A DNA stretch of 64,000 bases from Polytrichum commune (Eukaryota; Streptophyta; Polytrichopsida; Polytrichales; Polytrichaceae), in NCBI GenBank assembly GCA_950295325.1, contig OX485805.1, forward strand, positions 53,840,758 through 53,904,757, in the 5' to 3' direction. The position numbers and the translations under genes are program-made. The notes below the pieces were generated by a model. The model was not told the origin of the DNA and ran no database searches. It was given only the letters and a program-made list of their open reading frames with translations. Positions 1 through 12,200 of the stretch are shown in pieces. Position 1 is the stretch's first letter. The number at the start of each line of letters is the position of its first letter.

Positions 1-955
1 GATCTTTTTGACGAATTTCTTAGGAATCCTTTCCCCAAACAAAGTTTGTTTCCAATGAAAACTATCATAGTTGCCGGTTCGAACCCCACATAGTTCATGC
101 ATGATGAACATGGCCCACCTCTAGGCTTTCCTCGCTTGAATGCAATCCCAAATTTTATGTTTGACTGATTCACTCGTGTTTGAGAGGCAAAAGATGCATT
201 GCTTAGAAATGGAAGCCGGTGTGATGCAAGCCCTCCATCCGTTAACTGCCACGGCTTTATGCCAAATGGACCACGTGAAAGCAACTTCCTTCCTAGACCG
301 AAGCGGATTCCACACATGGGACCACTAGAACTTGTAGTTCCCCAGTAGATAGCCCTGCCATTTGTCCGTTGTATGTGTGGTCCCCGAGTTCCTGTTGATG
401 ATAGAGTCTCTTCCAAATTCCGTGGTATGGTTAAGAAAACGATACCCCTGTACCCAACGCCAATGATCCGGGTCCTAGCTAAGAGTGGCCGGTTTGCCAT
501 AAAAGAAGTTGATTTCTTCATTTTTTGAATGATTATAACCTCATGAAAAAAACCAACCATGTCCCTAGTGGGGATTTCCCATTCGCTAAGACATTGGAAA
601 TGGGTGCCAACCATGAAGCATTGGACCTGGAGAGGCATGAGAAGATGGTGAAGGCGCATGCAGGGAGGAGTAAAACCGGTCAATAATAGCAATACAAAGG
701 TAGGGACCTCCCCATCTTTATAGAACCCAATCCATTGTCCAAAGTGGGTGGTATCTGGATCATCTTCCAATAAGTGTCGTCATTGTCCCATAAGTTTGTC
801 CGTAAGTATGGTCTAGTCACCGGCCTCTATTGGCATAAGGATTAAATTTCTCCTATGCTTTATCCCAAAAGGGAAAGGTCCGGTGTTCACTATTCTGGAT
901 ATTCCTAGGAGATAGACAAAAGGTTTCTTGACGGTGGGGTAGGGGCCCTGCCCAA
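1..955 (-). pseudogene. Decayed LINE (non-LTR retrotransposon) 3' coding remnant
   Basis: Read on the minus strand, this stretch gives broken but coherent protein in shifting frames. One frame reads TILTDKLMGQ, then HFGQWIGFYKDGEVP at about 720-770, typical of the region after a LINE reverse transcriptase. Nearer the left edge it reads WSHVWNPLRSRKEVAFTW, then CIFCLSNTSESVKHKIWDC. That is the zinc-binding domain that follows reverse transcriptase in LINEs (zf-RVT: W..VW, a Cx2C pair, H and C). In-frame stops and frame changes show it is dead: one stop splits NYKF from WSHVW near 330 and another follows QARKA at 121-123. The right end stops where the inverted-repeat element at 956 begins, which suggests the element inserted into it. 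I saw no YADD catalytic motif; that part may be lost. The family assignment rests on motif shape only. Confidence 0.6.
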
Positions 956-2281
956 TGTCGCAACCCTTGCTAGCCCCCTTAGCAATCTTGCCAATTTTCC
1001 TTTCTAGCAAAGGTTACGAGCGCTAACCCTTCGCATACCGCCATGCTAATGGTTAGCTCCTCTTACCCCGGACCATATAATTCAAAGGAGGGGAACCAAC
1101 CCTCCTACTTTGCTTTCGGGACTCACCCCTTAATCGGTAACCCATTTCTTCGATGTGGACTTCCATCCATGGAAGTCCCATCTTATGTTGATCATCGCAT
1201 TGCCGGAGCAACACTACAACAACCCGAACCATTCTAGGCAACTATGGCCTCACAATGGGCCAAAGCCCATGGAGGCCGTGCCGTTCGGCTCGGGTGGGTG
1301 AGGCCACACCACCTCACCCATATAAGCCTCTAGGACTCTACGCGGGGCCCCTACCCCACCGTCAACCAACCTCTTGTCTCTCTACCAAGAGTTGGGGCCA
1401 AGTGGACATTTTCCCTTAGCCGCTGCGCCTAGAAGCCCCCAGCAGCTTCAGACCATCATAACTTCCTTGTATGATGTCGAATGCTAACACTTGACCACTC
1501 CATCTTCATCTACGCTTCACGTAGATACCGATGGACTCCTCACTTGCCCCATTCGGGCAAGTGGTGAGGAAGTTATGCCTGTTTGAACCTTGGCAGTCCC
1601 GGGAATCACTCCCAGGCACTGCTGCACCAGGGCGCTGTCCCGGGACAGCACCCCACTCAAATGGCCATAACTCCTAGCTCACACCTCCGATTGAGGTGTT
1701 CTTGAGCATTCTAGAATCACCACGCCATGGGCTACGCATAGCTCATGGCCTTACCCTTGTGCCTCCTAGTCTCCGTGGGTGGGAGGCGTTCCCAACGCCC
1801 GGGGCCCTCACCCACACTAGGATCACTTGGGCCCTCTCACCAACGGCGCCACAAGTCCCGGGTGTCACTCCGGGGTCCCCCTTGTGCCCATGGTGTTTCG
1901 GCCACTCCTCATGGAGAGGTGCGCGACACCCAAAGTCCTAGAGGCTTATATGAGTGAGACGGCGTTGCCGACCACCCCCACCTGGAGCATATTTGGCAAC
2001 TATGCTTCAGGTTGTTATAGTGTTGCTCCGGCAACACGATGAATCAACTCAAGAGTGGACTTTCATGGATGGAAGTCCACTTCTAACCATTGGCTACCTA
2101 CGAAGGGGAGAGTCCTGAATGCATGTGTAGGAGGGTTGGTTAACAAGCCATGAACTTGAAGGTCCGTGGTAGGGGGAGCTAATCATGCACGTGTGTGGGA
2201 TGTGCAGCTTTAGCTCGTGATACTTGCTAGAGTTGGGAAGCGGTCAAGGTAAGTTAAGGGGCACTAACAAGGGTTGCGACA
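956..2281. mobile_element. Large inverted-repeat element with TGTCGCAACCC ends
   Basis: The left end begins TGTCGCAACCCTTG at 956 and the right end finishes with the complement, AGGGTTGCGACA, at 2281. The arms pair imperfectly over several hundred bases. Matched blocks are the stretch around 1043-1236 with about 1993-2188, including a self-complementary GGACTTCCATCCATGG block near 1162 and its partner near 2064. A further pair is the block around ATATAAGCCTCTAGGACT near 1319 and its inverse near 1935. The middle (about 1340-1900) is GC-rich and not obviously paired. I found no convincing target duplication (CCCAA on the left, TTCTT on the right). It could be a foldback-type DNA transposon. 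It could also be two LTRs joined in inverted orientation, because the TG...CA ends and a TATA-like box inside each arm would suit LTRs. No transposase or pol coding is visible. Confidence 0.5.
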
Positions 2282-3009
2282 TTCTTAGCCATTGTGGTTA
2301 GTCTCCATTGTGTTACATGAGCCTATGTTGGCGTGCCCGTTATTCCTGTTATTTTTTATAGCGGCCGGAGCCACATCCCCATTTGCTAAATGGATGACTA
2401 TTGTTGTATTTTGCCCGGGATAGTTATAGCCTACTAGCATTTTTGCCTCCTCTTTTTGCTCAAATGTGTGCTTCCTCAATTTATCATCCACATTGTCAAA
2501 AATATATTTTTTCATAATTTTCATAATTTTAGCTTCTTGGAATCCATCTTGATCCACAACTATGCTTTTACCTTTCTTTTGTTGATGTATGTGATATTGT
2601 CGTGATGGCCTTCTATCTCCCCTCAATGATCTTTTTTGAATCTCCTTGCAATCTTTCACTTTCTGTTATGACATGCTCTACACCGTATAGTAAGTTTATT
2701 ATAGTCCATCATTTGGTTCTGGGGTGGTAAGATCCCTTCCTCAGACTCTAGGTTAAGACAAGTAACCCATTATTTATTGATCTTGAGATTGATATAAAAT
2801 CTTTCTAACATAGTAACGTGAGGGAAGGACTAATGGAGTGTTTTGAGTTTTTCTAAGGTTTTGAGTGATTGTTTGTATACGGCTCCTCGTACCTCTGTTG
2901 TGACAACAATAAAGGGGTTAACATTCTAGCCATAGTTTTCAACGTTTGAAAGAGGGGGTCATATTTGATTGTTTTTCTCCTATAGTAGTATTTGGGAATC
3001 TTTCATGAC
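2282..3009. other. Interval with one 124-codon minus-strand ORF, unrecognised
   Basis: A minus-strand ORF at 2285-2659 gives 124 residues. It is lysine-rich at its start (HIHQQKKGKS) and contains AKMLVGYNYPGQNTTIVIHL. It ends two codons from the inverted-repeat element, so it may be host sequence of that insertion, possibly part of the LINE remnant on the far side. I do not recognise a domain, and there is no start context or flanking exon to support a host gene. The rest is AT-rich with nothing further seen. Confidence 0.25.
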
Positions 3010-4740
3010 AGTAGGTGAATTCTATGAATTGTATGGTGTTTGAGGGGTTTGGGGGGGATGGGTGTATGGTGATCTATGGGGGCCCTAGTATGCATAATTT
3101 GTCAAGTCTTAGCTGGGCCATGCATGTGTATGTATTGGGGAGGCATGTGTATGTGTTGGGGAGGCATGTGCATTGTATTAACCATTCCGGGACTGTGATG
3201 TCTTGGGGTCGGTTGTGTTGGTTGTTGCCATTTACTAGGGTATAGTACCTAGTGTATTTGTTGGATTGGATTATGTGAGTTATTTGGTGTATTGCTTTGT
3301 TGTTTTAGGCCATGCAAAAGTCTTTTATGTATAGGTGGTGCAAGTGGAGAGTACGTAGGTGTGGTCACGTGTCAATTTCATGGACCAATATATGTGAATT
3401 TGGATATTGCAATTTGTAGTTCTTGCTCACAGTGGTATTTATTTATGTATGTTTGGAGGTTGCGGATTTCTCCATGATGTTCGCTCGTTGGGATTCCATT
3501 AAGCCAATTATATGGTATTATGTGTGCGATATGTATGCAAGGCATGGGCGTTGGTTTGTTACGGGTGGTTCCTTCGTTTGCTAGTTGGTCTATGATTTCG
3601 TTGCTTGAGATTCCAATGTGTGCTCTAAATTTTTTGTATTGTTATGTTATGTTTGGTCCATAGAATTTGGTGGACTATGCCTAAGATGAGTAGGTTGTTG
3701 AGGTGGTTGTGTTAGGATGAGGGGTGATGGATATGATTGTTAATAAGATATATGATGTTGAGGCTGTCAATAAACATGCATGTGTTTTGCGATTGGTCTT
3801 TTGTGGCGGTGATGGCAATGAATAGAGTGTAGAGTTCCATGCGTAGTACGTTTGGTAGTCCAAGGAGTCTTTCTACAATACAGAGGTTAGTATTTGGACT
3901 ATATACTCTAGAGCCAACAATGTTTTCTATGCCATGCTTGTCTAGCGGTATGAAGGAACCATCTGTGTATATGCATTGTTGTGGATTATATTTGGGGGTA
4001 TTTATGTGGTAGAATATTTGAGGGAGGGGGGTTGTATTGCTATGTAAGGTTGATGGGGTGGTTTTGGGGGTTGGTCGCCATAGTTTTTATGGATTTCACT
4101 TTGTAATCTATAGGTGTAAGTTGTGTGGGGTTGGTTTTCACATGTGTGTTGTAAAGTTCTAAGATGTTGGATGTGAGGATTTGAATTAATTGTTAGTTTC
4201 TAGAGGGGCTCTTTGGTTTTGGATGCATATTATTAATGTGTATTGGTCTTTGTTTTGGTGTAGGTATTGGGGCCATTCGGGTGTGGGTTGTATTCTAAGG
4301 TGTTTGGGAAGATGGGTGAGGGTTGGATGCATATCTTTGTGTGTTTCTAGGTTTTTTGGGGCGTGGTGGTTGCATATGATTATGATTGTGATAAAGGGGT
4401 CTTCTTTGGTGGCCATTCTTGCCTAATGAATAGCTTCTTTGGTGGATTTATGATAAGGCGTATGCACTATTCCGACACCCGTCCATTTCGAGGATTTTGT
4501 TAGTTCGGATGAGCCGAAGATTATGTTGCAATTGTGTGGCAAGTTGTATTATGTGAGTTGTGTTGGGCATGTAAGTGGTGAGGAGTAGTACAAATGTGTG
4601 ATTTGGTAGACCTCTATTAGTATGTTTAATGTAGATGAGGGGAGTGTTTGATGATTGTTGCTGGGATTGCATTTTTTTGGTTTTTTCTTTGGTAAGGTTG
4701 TGACGTATCTTTGAGTTAGCCAAAGTATTTCGGTGCAAAG
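3010..4740 (-). pseudogene. LINE remnant with RNase H domain, broken
   Basis: On the minus strand, positions near 3956-3970 encode IYTDGSF, the first catalytic aspartate motif of RNase HI. The same frame continues without a break to RMELYTLFIAI near 3830 (catalytic Glu) and CMFIDSLNIIYLINN near 3760 (second Asp). A stop follows, then a frame change, then RAHIGISSNEIIDQLANEG near 3550-3630, which carries the last catalytic Asp of the fold. All four RNase H acidic positions can be read, but one stop and one frameshift separate them. Upstream (4186-4740) are coherent pieces such as DGCRNSAYALS and QPTPEWPQYL, consistent with the linker between reverse transcriptase and RNase H. Downstream to about 3010 the reading is more ragged. 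No intact ORF remains. A gypsy or copia origin is less likely because integrase-type sequence is not seen. Confidence 0.6.
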
Positions 4741-6052
4741 TCTTGTGGGGGTGGTTGGAGGAAGCTAGGCATATGATGTGTTTTAATTTGTGTGAATCTC
4801 TCCCACAACCACTAGAGTCTTGTGAGTGGGATGGAGATGATGTGTGCTCTTTCGTGGTTAAATATGTGTGTGTTGGGTCTTTGGATTTGAATAGTCAGTT
4901 GAGATATGTGAATGTCGTTTATTCGGGTTGTATTCTTTGATGTTCAAGGTTAAATGTGGGGCTTCTATAAAAATATGATGAATTTCCGATCTTTGGATTG
5001 GGAGAAATTCATACACGAGTTAGAGGTGGCTAGTGTGTTTTTATTGTATGTGTCTTGTGTAAATTTATGAAGTAGGAATAGGTTATGGTCTAAGGCGATG
5101 TTGTCTATGTGGAGAAGTTGGGATTCTCCACACGCATTTGGTGGTGATTGGAATTGTGTTTCTTTGGGATAAGTAGGATTTCTTGATGGCTTGAGCTCCC
5201 CATATATCTTTGCGGGAGGTGGCTTTTGTGTTGGGATGAGATGTATTTGTATTCTGATGTGTTGATTGTTGTTTATTGGTGTTTAGAGCATGCCCCTGAC
5301 ATGGCCTCTAAAACAAATTTGAGGGTATCCTGACATGCTGCAAGATCCTCATTCTCTGAGACATGATGCAATACATTGTCCTTTAGTAATAGTATGATCA
5401 TTGTTAAAGTTTGTCCTTCCTCACCTGTTCTATCTCAGGTGTAATATCAGCAAGTTCTACAGTGATTTTGGAATTCTATGGGCAGACAAAATTTCAGAAT
5501 CGTTCTCATCTTGATTTTCCACACTCCATAATTGGAGGTGCCCTCAAGCTTGTTGGAGTCAACAATGGAGAATGTTCCTTCATACGCCATCTTGCCAAGT
5601 TCTATTCTACCTTCTTTCTTTTATCTAGTTAGTGCTTTCTGAGATGTCTATCTAATTGTCTCTGTCTTCGGTGTACAGTACAAGTACCAACTTTTCTTTC
5701 ACAAGTCTACTCCCAGCACAAGTAGCAATGGCGCTCACTCAGGGTGGAGTTCGGCAGTCTTCAACAAGAACTTTAGTCTTCAGCCATCCTTGCAATCTGC
5801 AGCCTTCTCATCAGCAACACCGGTGGGCAGTGTCAATTTACACAACTCATTTGCTCAGTCTTCTTGAGTGGGCAGTGTCAATTCGCAGCTCATTCGCCCA
5901 ATCTTCTCTTCAACAATGTCAGCTCACAATGTGTACTTTTATCCACATGAAATTGACTTCCACTCACTCTTGACAAGATGTTGATGTTGCAGCTTCGTTC
6001 GATGCAAAAATCTACTTCTGATCAGCTTCAACAGTTCCACATTCTACAGTAG
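4741..6052. other. Probable LINE continuation, then unclassified sequence
   Basis: Up to about 5280 the T/G-rich bias of the neighbouring LINE remnant continues, so this is probably its upstream part, too decayed to read. From 5280 to 6052 the composition changes. An open stretch at 5656-5973 encodes a low-complexity S/T/Q-rich peptide, and the phrase GGGCAGTGTCAATT recurs about 50 bases apart (near 5825 and 5871). I see no recognisable domain. Confidence 0.3.
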
Positions 6053-6064
6053 TGCTCTAATGCC
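6053..6064 (-). other. Possible retrotransposon primer-binding site
   Basis: The minus strand reads TGGCATTAGAGC immediately after TTTCTACA. This matches 10 of 12 bases of the usual plant primer-binding site for initiator methionine tRNA (TGGTATCAGAGC), and the preceding CA would be the end of a 5' LTR. I could not find a matching second LTR or any pol coding, so it may mark a TRIM or LARD-type relic or may be chance. Confidence 0.25.
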
Positions 6065-6155
6065 ATGTAGAAACGAAATCACATTCTTGTGGAATGTAGA
6101 AAATTGTTCATTCCAGTGAAGTACATCATAGTATATAGACCAATTTATATACATT

Positions 6156-6756
6156 ACACTAGAAAGGATGTCTAGTGTTTGGATACATTTAATGTTGTTG
6201 CCACCCTACACTACTGAACACTAATTTTCAATTCCTTGACAATTAGTGTTAGACATAAATGTGCCACTACCTTCCATATTGCCACCTCCCTTCCTGTGAA
6301 GGATGGATATCACTAGACTTGCAATTTTAGGGGTGGCGCCCCACCTTCCTGCTCATTGATCTCTCATGTGCCGAAGTCGACGGCATTTTAGGGTTGTTGT
6401 CTTCCCATCACCCCACCTTCCTACTTGCTTACAACTTCTCGCCTTCTCATCAGAGCAGCTTCTCAACTTCTCGGAGTAAATTCTGAACTCTCGCCAACAG
6501 CTTGCGCTTGCCTCAAAGCCCGCCTTCCTCGTGATCCTGAAATTCAATCTCGTCAGACCCGCAATTGCAACCTTGAGATTTTTTTTTTCAAATTTGTTAC
6601 TAACACTTAATTCAAGCATGTAACTTCCACATATTACCATAGTTGATATTTAGTGTTTGAGTTTACATTTAATGCTACTTACTTTCATAGGGTTATTGAC
6701 AGTTAGTGTATGCATTCGTATTTAGTGTATCAAACACTAAATATCCTTTTCAGTGT
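6156..6756. mobile_element. TIR element with CACT-type ends
   Basis: The left end reads ACACTAGAAAGGATG followed by TCTAGTGTTTGGATACA. The complement of the right end reads ACACTGAAAAGGATA followed by TTTAGTGTTTGATACA. The terminal repeats run over about 38 bp with a few differences. The motif ATTTAGTGT or its complement recurs inside the right terminal 130 bases. Ends starting CACT plus clustered subterminal repeats would suit the CACTA superfamily, but no 3-bp target duplication is evident, so the class is open. The interior (about 6300-6600) is more GC-rich with no recognised protein. The same terminal word links it to the repeats at 20, 25 and 26 kb. Confidence 0.5.
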
Positions 6757-7917
6757 AGTGATCCTTATCATCTACCGTGAATACCAGCTAGGAGTAAATC
6801 TAGCTCCATCAATGACTAGGAGGAGCTTTTAGCTAAAGGTAAGAACTGGCTTCCTATTTGCTTGCCTTTTACTCTGTAGTGCGAGTTGTTGTGAATGGTA
6901 ACTTGTCCATTCATCCATATTGTGACATGTCCAACTTTAGTTACCATGATGTGTGAATAGGAACCAGTAGCAACATGAAGAGCTCAGAGAACTCATGAGT
7001 TATGACTCCACAGAAGGGTGGCATAACATGGTTCGACATTTGGAAACCATGGGGAGGCGAATTGGCTACCACAAGAATCCCTAGCTCCCTGCTTCATGTC
7101 CTCCAAGCCCAATTATTTTACTCTACCTGCTTCATTCTGAGCTTGTTTTGCTTGCTTGCTGTTCTTGGTTCTTGGAGCTCAGAGAAGAAAATAAAAATTA
7201 GTGTTTCCACCAACGTGGAATTGAGCCCATTGGCCCTTCTCTATTAAAGAAATTCTTGGAGCTCAATTATCAAATTAGTTGGGTTCTTGAATGTCTTGAT
7301 TCCTCACGCTGTCAAAATGTTTGTTGTGTTTTTCTTCATTGATACTATGCCTGTATCCCCAAAACAAGTTCATCCTCCACGTCGGAAGGACACCGAAAGA
7401 CCTAGAATTAGGATCAAATTCATCAAGTTCAGATCAATTCCGTGCAATGTTGAATAATGGGCCCACAGGAGCAATCTTGCAGCTCAAAAATTCAGCCACT
7501 TTCATGTTGTTTAAAGCACTCAAGTGATCCATGTGTACATTCTTTGTGCACTCACTTAACGCCATCTGCAATCAGTGAAATTGGCAAAAGTGTTGGAATC
7601 GAAAGGCCTGAAAATTTTGAAAAATATAAAAACCCATTGGCTTAGCATATTGTCACCAATGATAAGAGTGAAATATGAGTAGAGAGTCATGCTGGTCAAA
7701 ATGCATTTGGACAACAAACCTCCATTTCCGTACAACAAAGGAAAAGTTGCAAAGAAAAATAAACAACAAATGAAGTTGGCCATGGCCAACTTACAACAAC
7801 TTACAGATATCCAAATCTTGCTTGGATTGTCTTGTCCATGTTGACGTCTTTATATTCTCCAATGCAATTTGCTCAATGTTGTAACTTGTTTCTACGTGAT
7901 TATGTGGTGCGATCCAA
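6757..7917. other. No recognisable feature
   Basis: Moderately AT-rich sequence with only short open frames in several phases. I see no terminal repeats, RNA gene or protein motif. Confidence 0.4.
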
Positions 7918-8652
7918 GTGTGTAAGGTAGAAGTCTGTGCTTTCTATGGTGACTCAAGCATTGCCCTCACCCAAAATATATTATGGGATTACAATTCCCT
8001 TTGTCATGTGAGACATGAAGCAATTCCAATGTCATGGATTCCTGCTGATGCCCCCGGGTTGGACTTGAACACCAAGGAGTTAGAGCATATATATCTTTCA
8101 CCCAACATCCAAGCCTTTTATCGAGATCATGTTTTTGAAAGTTCATGTGGTGTGACTTGTTCCAGCTATGTGGCATTCTATGGCGATGTCAAAGTTTTAT
8201 GTAAAGGTAATTTGCAAACCATAAATTTCTTCAATTTTTTTTCTTAAGCTACTTTAAGCTTGTATATGTGGTTCTTTGGTATCAGTTTCTGGAACTCCGA
8301 GATCAGTATAAGAGCAACTGGATCAAATTCACTTCCGGGCAAGATCACCGACATTTCTTCTTTTCAGTTTGGTATCAAATTTTCCTTGAAATTTGGGCCA
8401 TGTTGTGCACTTTTGTTGGAGGTGTTGTGAAGAGCTTAATAATTGAGCTGAATGTACGATTTCATGCTTACACCCCCATGGATGCATTCGGTGTCGTTTA
8501 CCCTCAATATTGGATGCGTCCATGCCGATGAACCCTTTGATCTTCACTTGGCTGTGATTAGAGAGCGTTATGAACACCCGAAGCCGCATGAAACCATAGA
8601 GCATGTGAAGATACTGGACCATGGATTGTCGACCGTTAAATTGGATGTGTAG
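7918..8652 (+). pseudogene. Unrecognised degraded coding stretch
   Basis: Three open stretches follow one another on the plus strand with at least one frame change. At 7918-8247 the reading includes MSWIPADAPGLDLNTKEL and LSPNIQAFYRDHVFESSCG. At 8268-8531 it ends TPMDAFGVVYPQYWMRPC. The next frame takes over directly with ADEPFDLHLAVIRERYEHP and runs to 8652. The frameshift inside a protein-like run suggests a dead gene or transposase remnant rather than random ORFs. I do not recognise the family. The hAT-like MITE starts 60 bases downstream. Confidence 0.3.
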
Positions 8653-8704
8653 GCATCTATGTTTAATCTGATTATGAAGTCCAACTGCCATGCTAGCATG
8701 AAAG

Positions 8705-9218
8705 GTGATATGCACAGGTAGATCACTTAGTGCATATTAAAAACGACGTGCGGCATAATATAGAGAGGATTAAAATCATTTGAAATAAAAATTATAAAGG
8801 AATTCCAAATAATGAAGGGGCCATTAAATGTAGACAATCCCATTATAAATAAGTTAGATGGACATAAAATGTGGGCCATTATTTTTTTGTAAAATTAATA
8901 TAGGGGCTAAAGATAAGGATCCTAGAAGGTATGTTTAGTATGATATGTAAATGGGTTTAGGACTCACGGGGATGGATGATAATTGGGATTTCCGTATGTC
9001 CAAAAATGGCTTAAAAGGAATATAGAGTACAAAAAATTGCAGTGACTTGGACAATATAAGTAATGAAAGGGTGCAAACAAATGGGCCATTTTTGAAATTT
9101 AAGTAATTATAGGGAGGCTTTAATTCAGCCCTTGAAGGTAAATAGCCCCAAAACAAAAAACCCCTAGCCGCACGTGGTGCACAAAAATGCCTTAGAGTGA
9201 CCTCCCCGTGGTGATATG
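8705..9218. mobile_element. hAT-like MITE with perfect 8-bp target duplication
   Basis: The element runs 8713-9210 (498 bp). GTGATATG flanks it exactly on both sides (8705-8712 and 9211-9218). Its left terminus is CACAGGTAGATCACT; the complement of the right terminus is CACGGGGAGGTCACT. Homology resumes around CGACGTGCGGC on the left and CCACGTGCGGC on the right. An 8-bp duplication is the hallmark size for hAT transposons. No transposase is encoded, so it is non-autonomous. A second member with the same termini lies at 29.0 kb, and a sequence very like its left half lies inverted near 31.2-31.4 kb. Confidence 0.8.
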
Positions 9219-12200
9219 CCCTTGAATCCACTAACTCGTTTGTGGTGTTGAATTGATGCATCAAGGTTACTCCTACATCATGTGTGGGAATTCATAAACA
9301 TTGGTGAACCCACCATCGTAGCAATGCATGGTAACATTGAAGACGAGTGGACCTTTAGCACTCTCTCTTTTATGAAGAATAGATTGCGGAATCGACTATC
9401 AAGTCAGCTTCCAAAAGTGGTGAACATGCATGCTCAGCAATTCTACAGTCTTGATGACTTTCTTGTATGATGTTGCTTATGATGACTAGAAGCAGTTTGT
9501 GCACAAAGCATATTGGTTTGAACCATAAGGGTTCTTCTTATGTTTATCGTTATTGTGGATAGACTTTAAGACCCCATTTTATTGTCTCATATTTGGTGAG
9601 TCAAGGGGCTCATAATGCCACTCCAATCTCATGAGTCCATGCCATAATAGATGTGAATGAGAGACGCTTCACTTGTCAGCATAAACATGGATTCAACTAT
9701 GAACCCATGGCATGTGACCCAAGCTATGGTCTAAGTGCTACTACTGCATGTTAGAGGTGGTCTCTTTTGGGTTAAGGAGGGGGATACGGTGACATATGTG
9801 GATTTTAGAGTAGGTTGGGTGTTTGACTTGGGCATGAGGATGAATTGTAGGGTTGGACCTTCAAATTGGGTGTATATTAATGGTGGGTTCTTAATTGGCT
9901 GAGCGGGCATGCCCTTTAATTAATTTTTATTTCACATTCTAAAGATACTTAAATTTTATGTTCAAAAAGGAAAATCCAAGAATTTACTATAATATATTTA
10001 AATGCTTGGGTAAAAATATCATAGAGGGAATAGATAATCACATATGTGTGGCAAAAATGGGGATGCAAGATATGGTTGACGACATGAAATTAGTTCTAGG
10101 CAATAAAGGGTCAAGAGAATCTATCTCAGGTACTATGGACATTGGAGGCATTACTAGCATTAAAACATGTTTTGGTACTAATTAGAAGAAAATTTATAAA
10201 AAAAAGTTCTAATAGCATTTTCGTGTGTAAGAAATTTTTAATCTATAGAAGATTTTTTGTTATAAATGTGTATATTAAATTCTAAATTTTAAATAACATT
10301 TAAGACAAACATGAGGAGGTTTCCCACATATGGTGGATCAACCTTATTTTTTGACTAATTCCTTGCCTCACACTTCACTTCTCACTCCTTACACTATGTA
10401 GATGTCCAAATGCACACTCAAGAAAAATTAAATGCTAACAAATAATGTTCAGATTGGTAATTGGAGGACATGGCATTTCTAGGGTGCATACATGTTTGTG
10501 TCACCTATTGCAATATTGTACGTGACACTGAGTACCTTGAATAGTGTAGCAACAACAAAGTGAAAAGTTTGATACATTTAGAGTATGGTCAGTTCACTTA
10601 AAATTGATGGAATAAGACTTTTAGGCATAATCCATTTTCTTATATTTTTTGACACTAGAAATTTTTGTTCAAAATATGAAGAGGACTCCAATGCACTAAA
10701 GAACACATTGTTTGGATATTGTATGCAAAAGTTCTGAGCATTTAAACACCTAGATCATACATTCAAGGGGTATACATCCTCATAATCAATATACACCTAT
10801 TGTGCACATTTTTCTAGGTATTGATTTAGGTTTGGTGTTGGTTTTGGATGAACAAAAGTTAGTGTTTCATGAAGATGCCATTGACAACTCAGTGTTGTGC
10901 GATGCAAATTCCAAAACTTTATGGAATTGAGCTTAAGGCCTTTGACTGGTAAATGTGCCTTACATTGCATACCTAAATGACAATGCTCCCAATATTTTCC
11001 ACATGTAAATATACGTTTGGAATGTAATTATTTACCAAAATGTGGGCAATATGGTTTGCTAAATTTATTGAAGACTATAGGTGTGTTTTTTTTTAAAATC
11101 TAAATTAGTATGAGGTCAAAATCAAACAAGCATGGCGGAGCATATGAATTGTGAGGCTATTGTGGACATTTACAAGATTTCATATTCTTGTGCAAGACAA
11201 GAAAACACAAATTAAAATTTGAGTGATTAGCAAATCCTCAAAGGTCCAGGATAAAGTGACTAGAACTATAAAATTTTGAGCCATGCCCTGGACACTCACC
11301 GTTTTGAGCTAGGCCTCCACCAACATTTCTAAGGGGGTCCATAAAAAAACATGTTCCACCTAGATTTGTGGTTAGTTCATTTCAAGTGGGTCACTTTAGA
11401 CTAATTTTGGGTTTCTAATATTAATTTTGGGGTCAAGTTGTCTACAAAAATAAGACTACATAACTAGTATTTACGTAATGTCAGACTTTTTGACAAACTT
11501 GGGACTAAACTACAGTTGCACACCCACTTTAATCTCCACTATGCTGCCAAATGTTTGCGCACATTGTGTCTAGGATCTTTTTATATACAATTACTTACAT
11601 AATGGCTTCATCACAAGTACAGATAACAACAATTGAAATAAGAGCGTTCATATTTTTTAAAACTACTTGCTTATTGTCAAACTCATTTAAAGTCAGGAAT
11701 TACCTAAATATCAATTACATGCTATTACATAATAAATTACGCTTTCAACTTGAATAATGTGGATGGGGAAAGGGAGGTCAAAGAGGTGAATGTTTAGCCC
11801 TAGTTGAATTTTGAACACCAATATCTATGATTAGAGATGAGGTTTGAAGGTCAAGGTGCTCAATGACAAGAAATAGTTATGTAGGTATAGGCATGAGGAC
11901 GTATGAGGCTCTTCATTCATGCTTGCTCCATCTAGTGGTGACGTTTATATCTATCTATTTGTAGGTACTTGTTTCCCAAAGTGAATAGAGTTGAGCAATG
12001 ACTTTTGGTCCATGTACAAATCATTTGCTACTTTGGTCCTTAGATTAGTATTATTACAATCCATATGAACTTAGTAGTGGTCTATTTAAGACTCAAAAAG
12101 AGATGTTTGTTTCAACCTAGGAACCATTTCAGCCCTTCATACATGACAAAGTCATCTCATGTATGGACCAATCCCACCACCATAACATTTATTTTTTATA

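Noticed and set aside
8329-8715. 128-codon minus-strand ORF
   Set aside because: The opposite strand over the same bases gives a more protein-like reading across a frameshift, so this is treated as its shadow.
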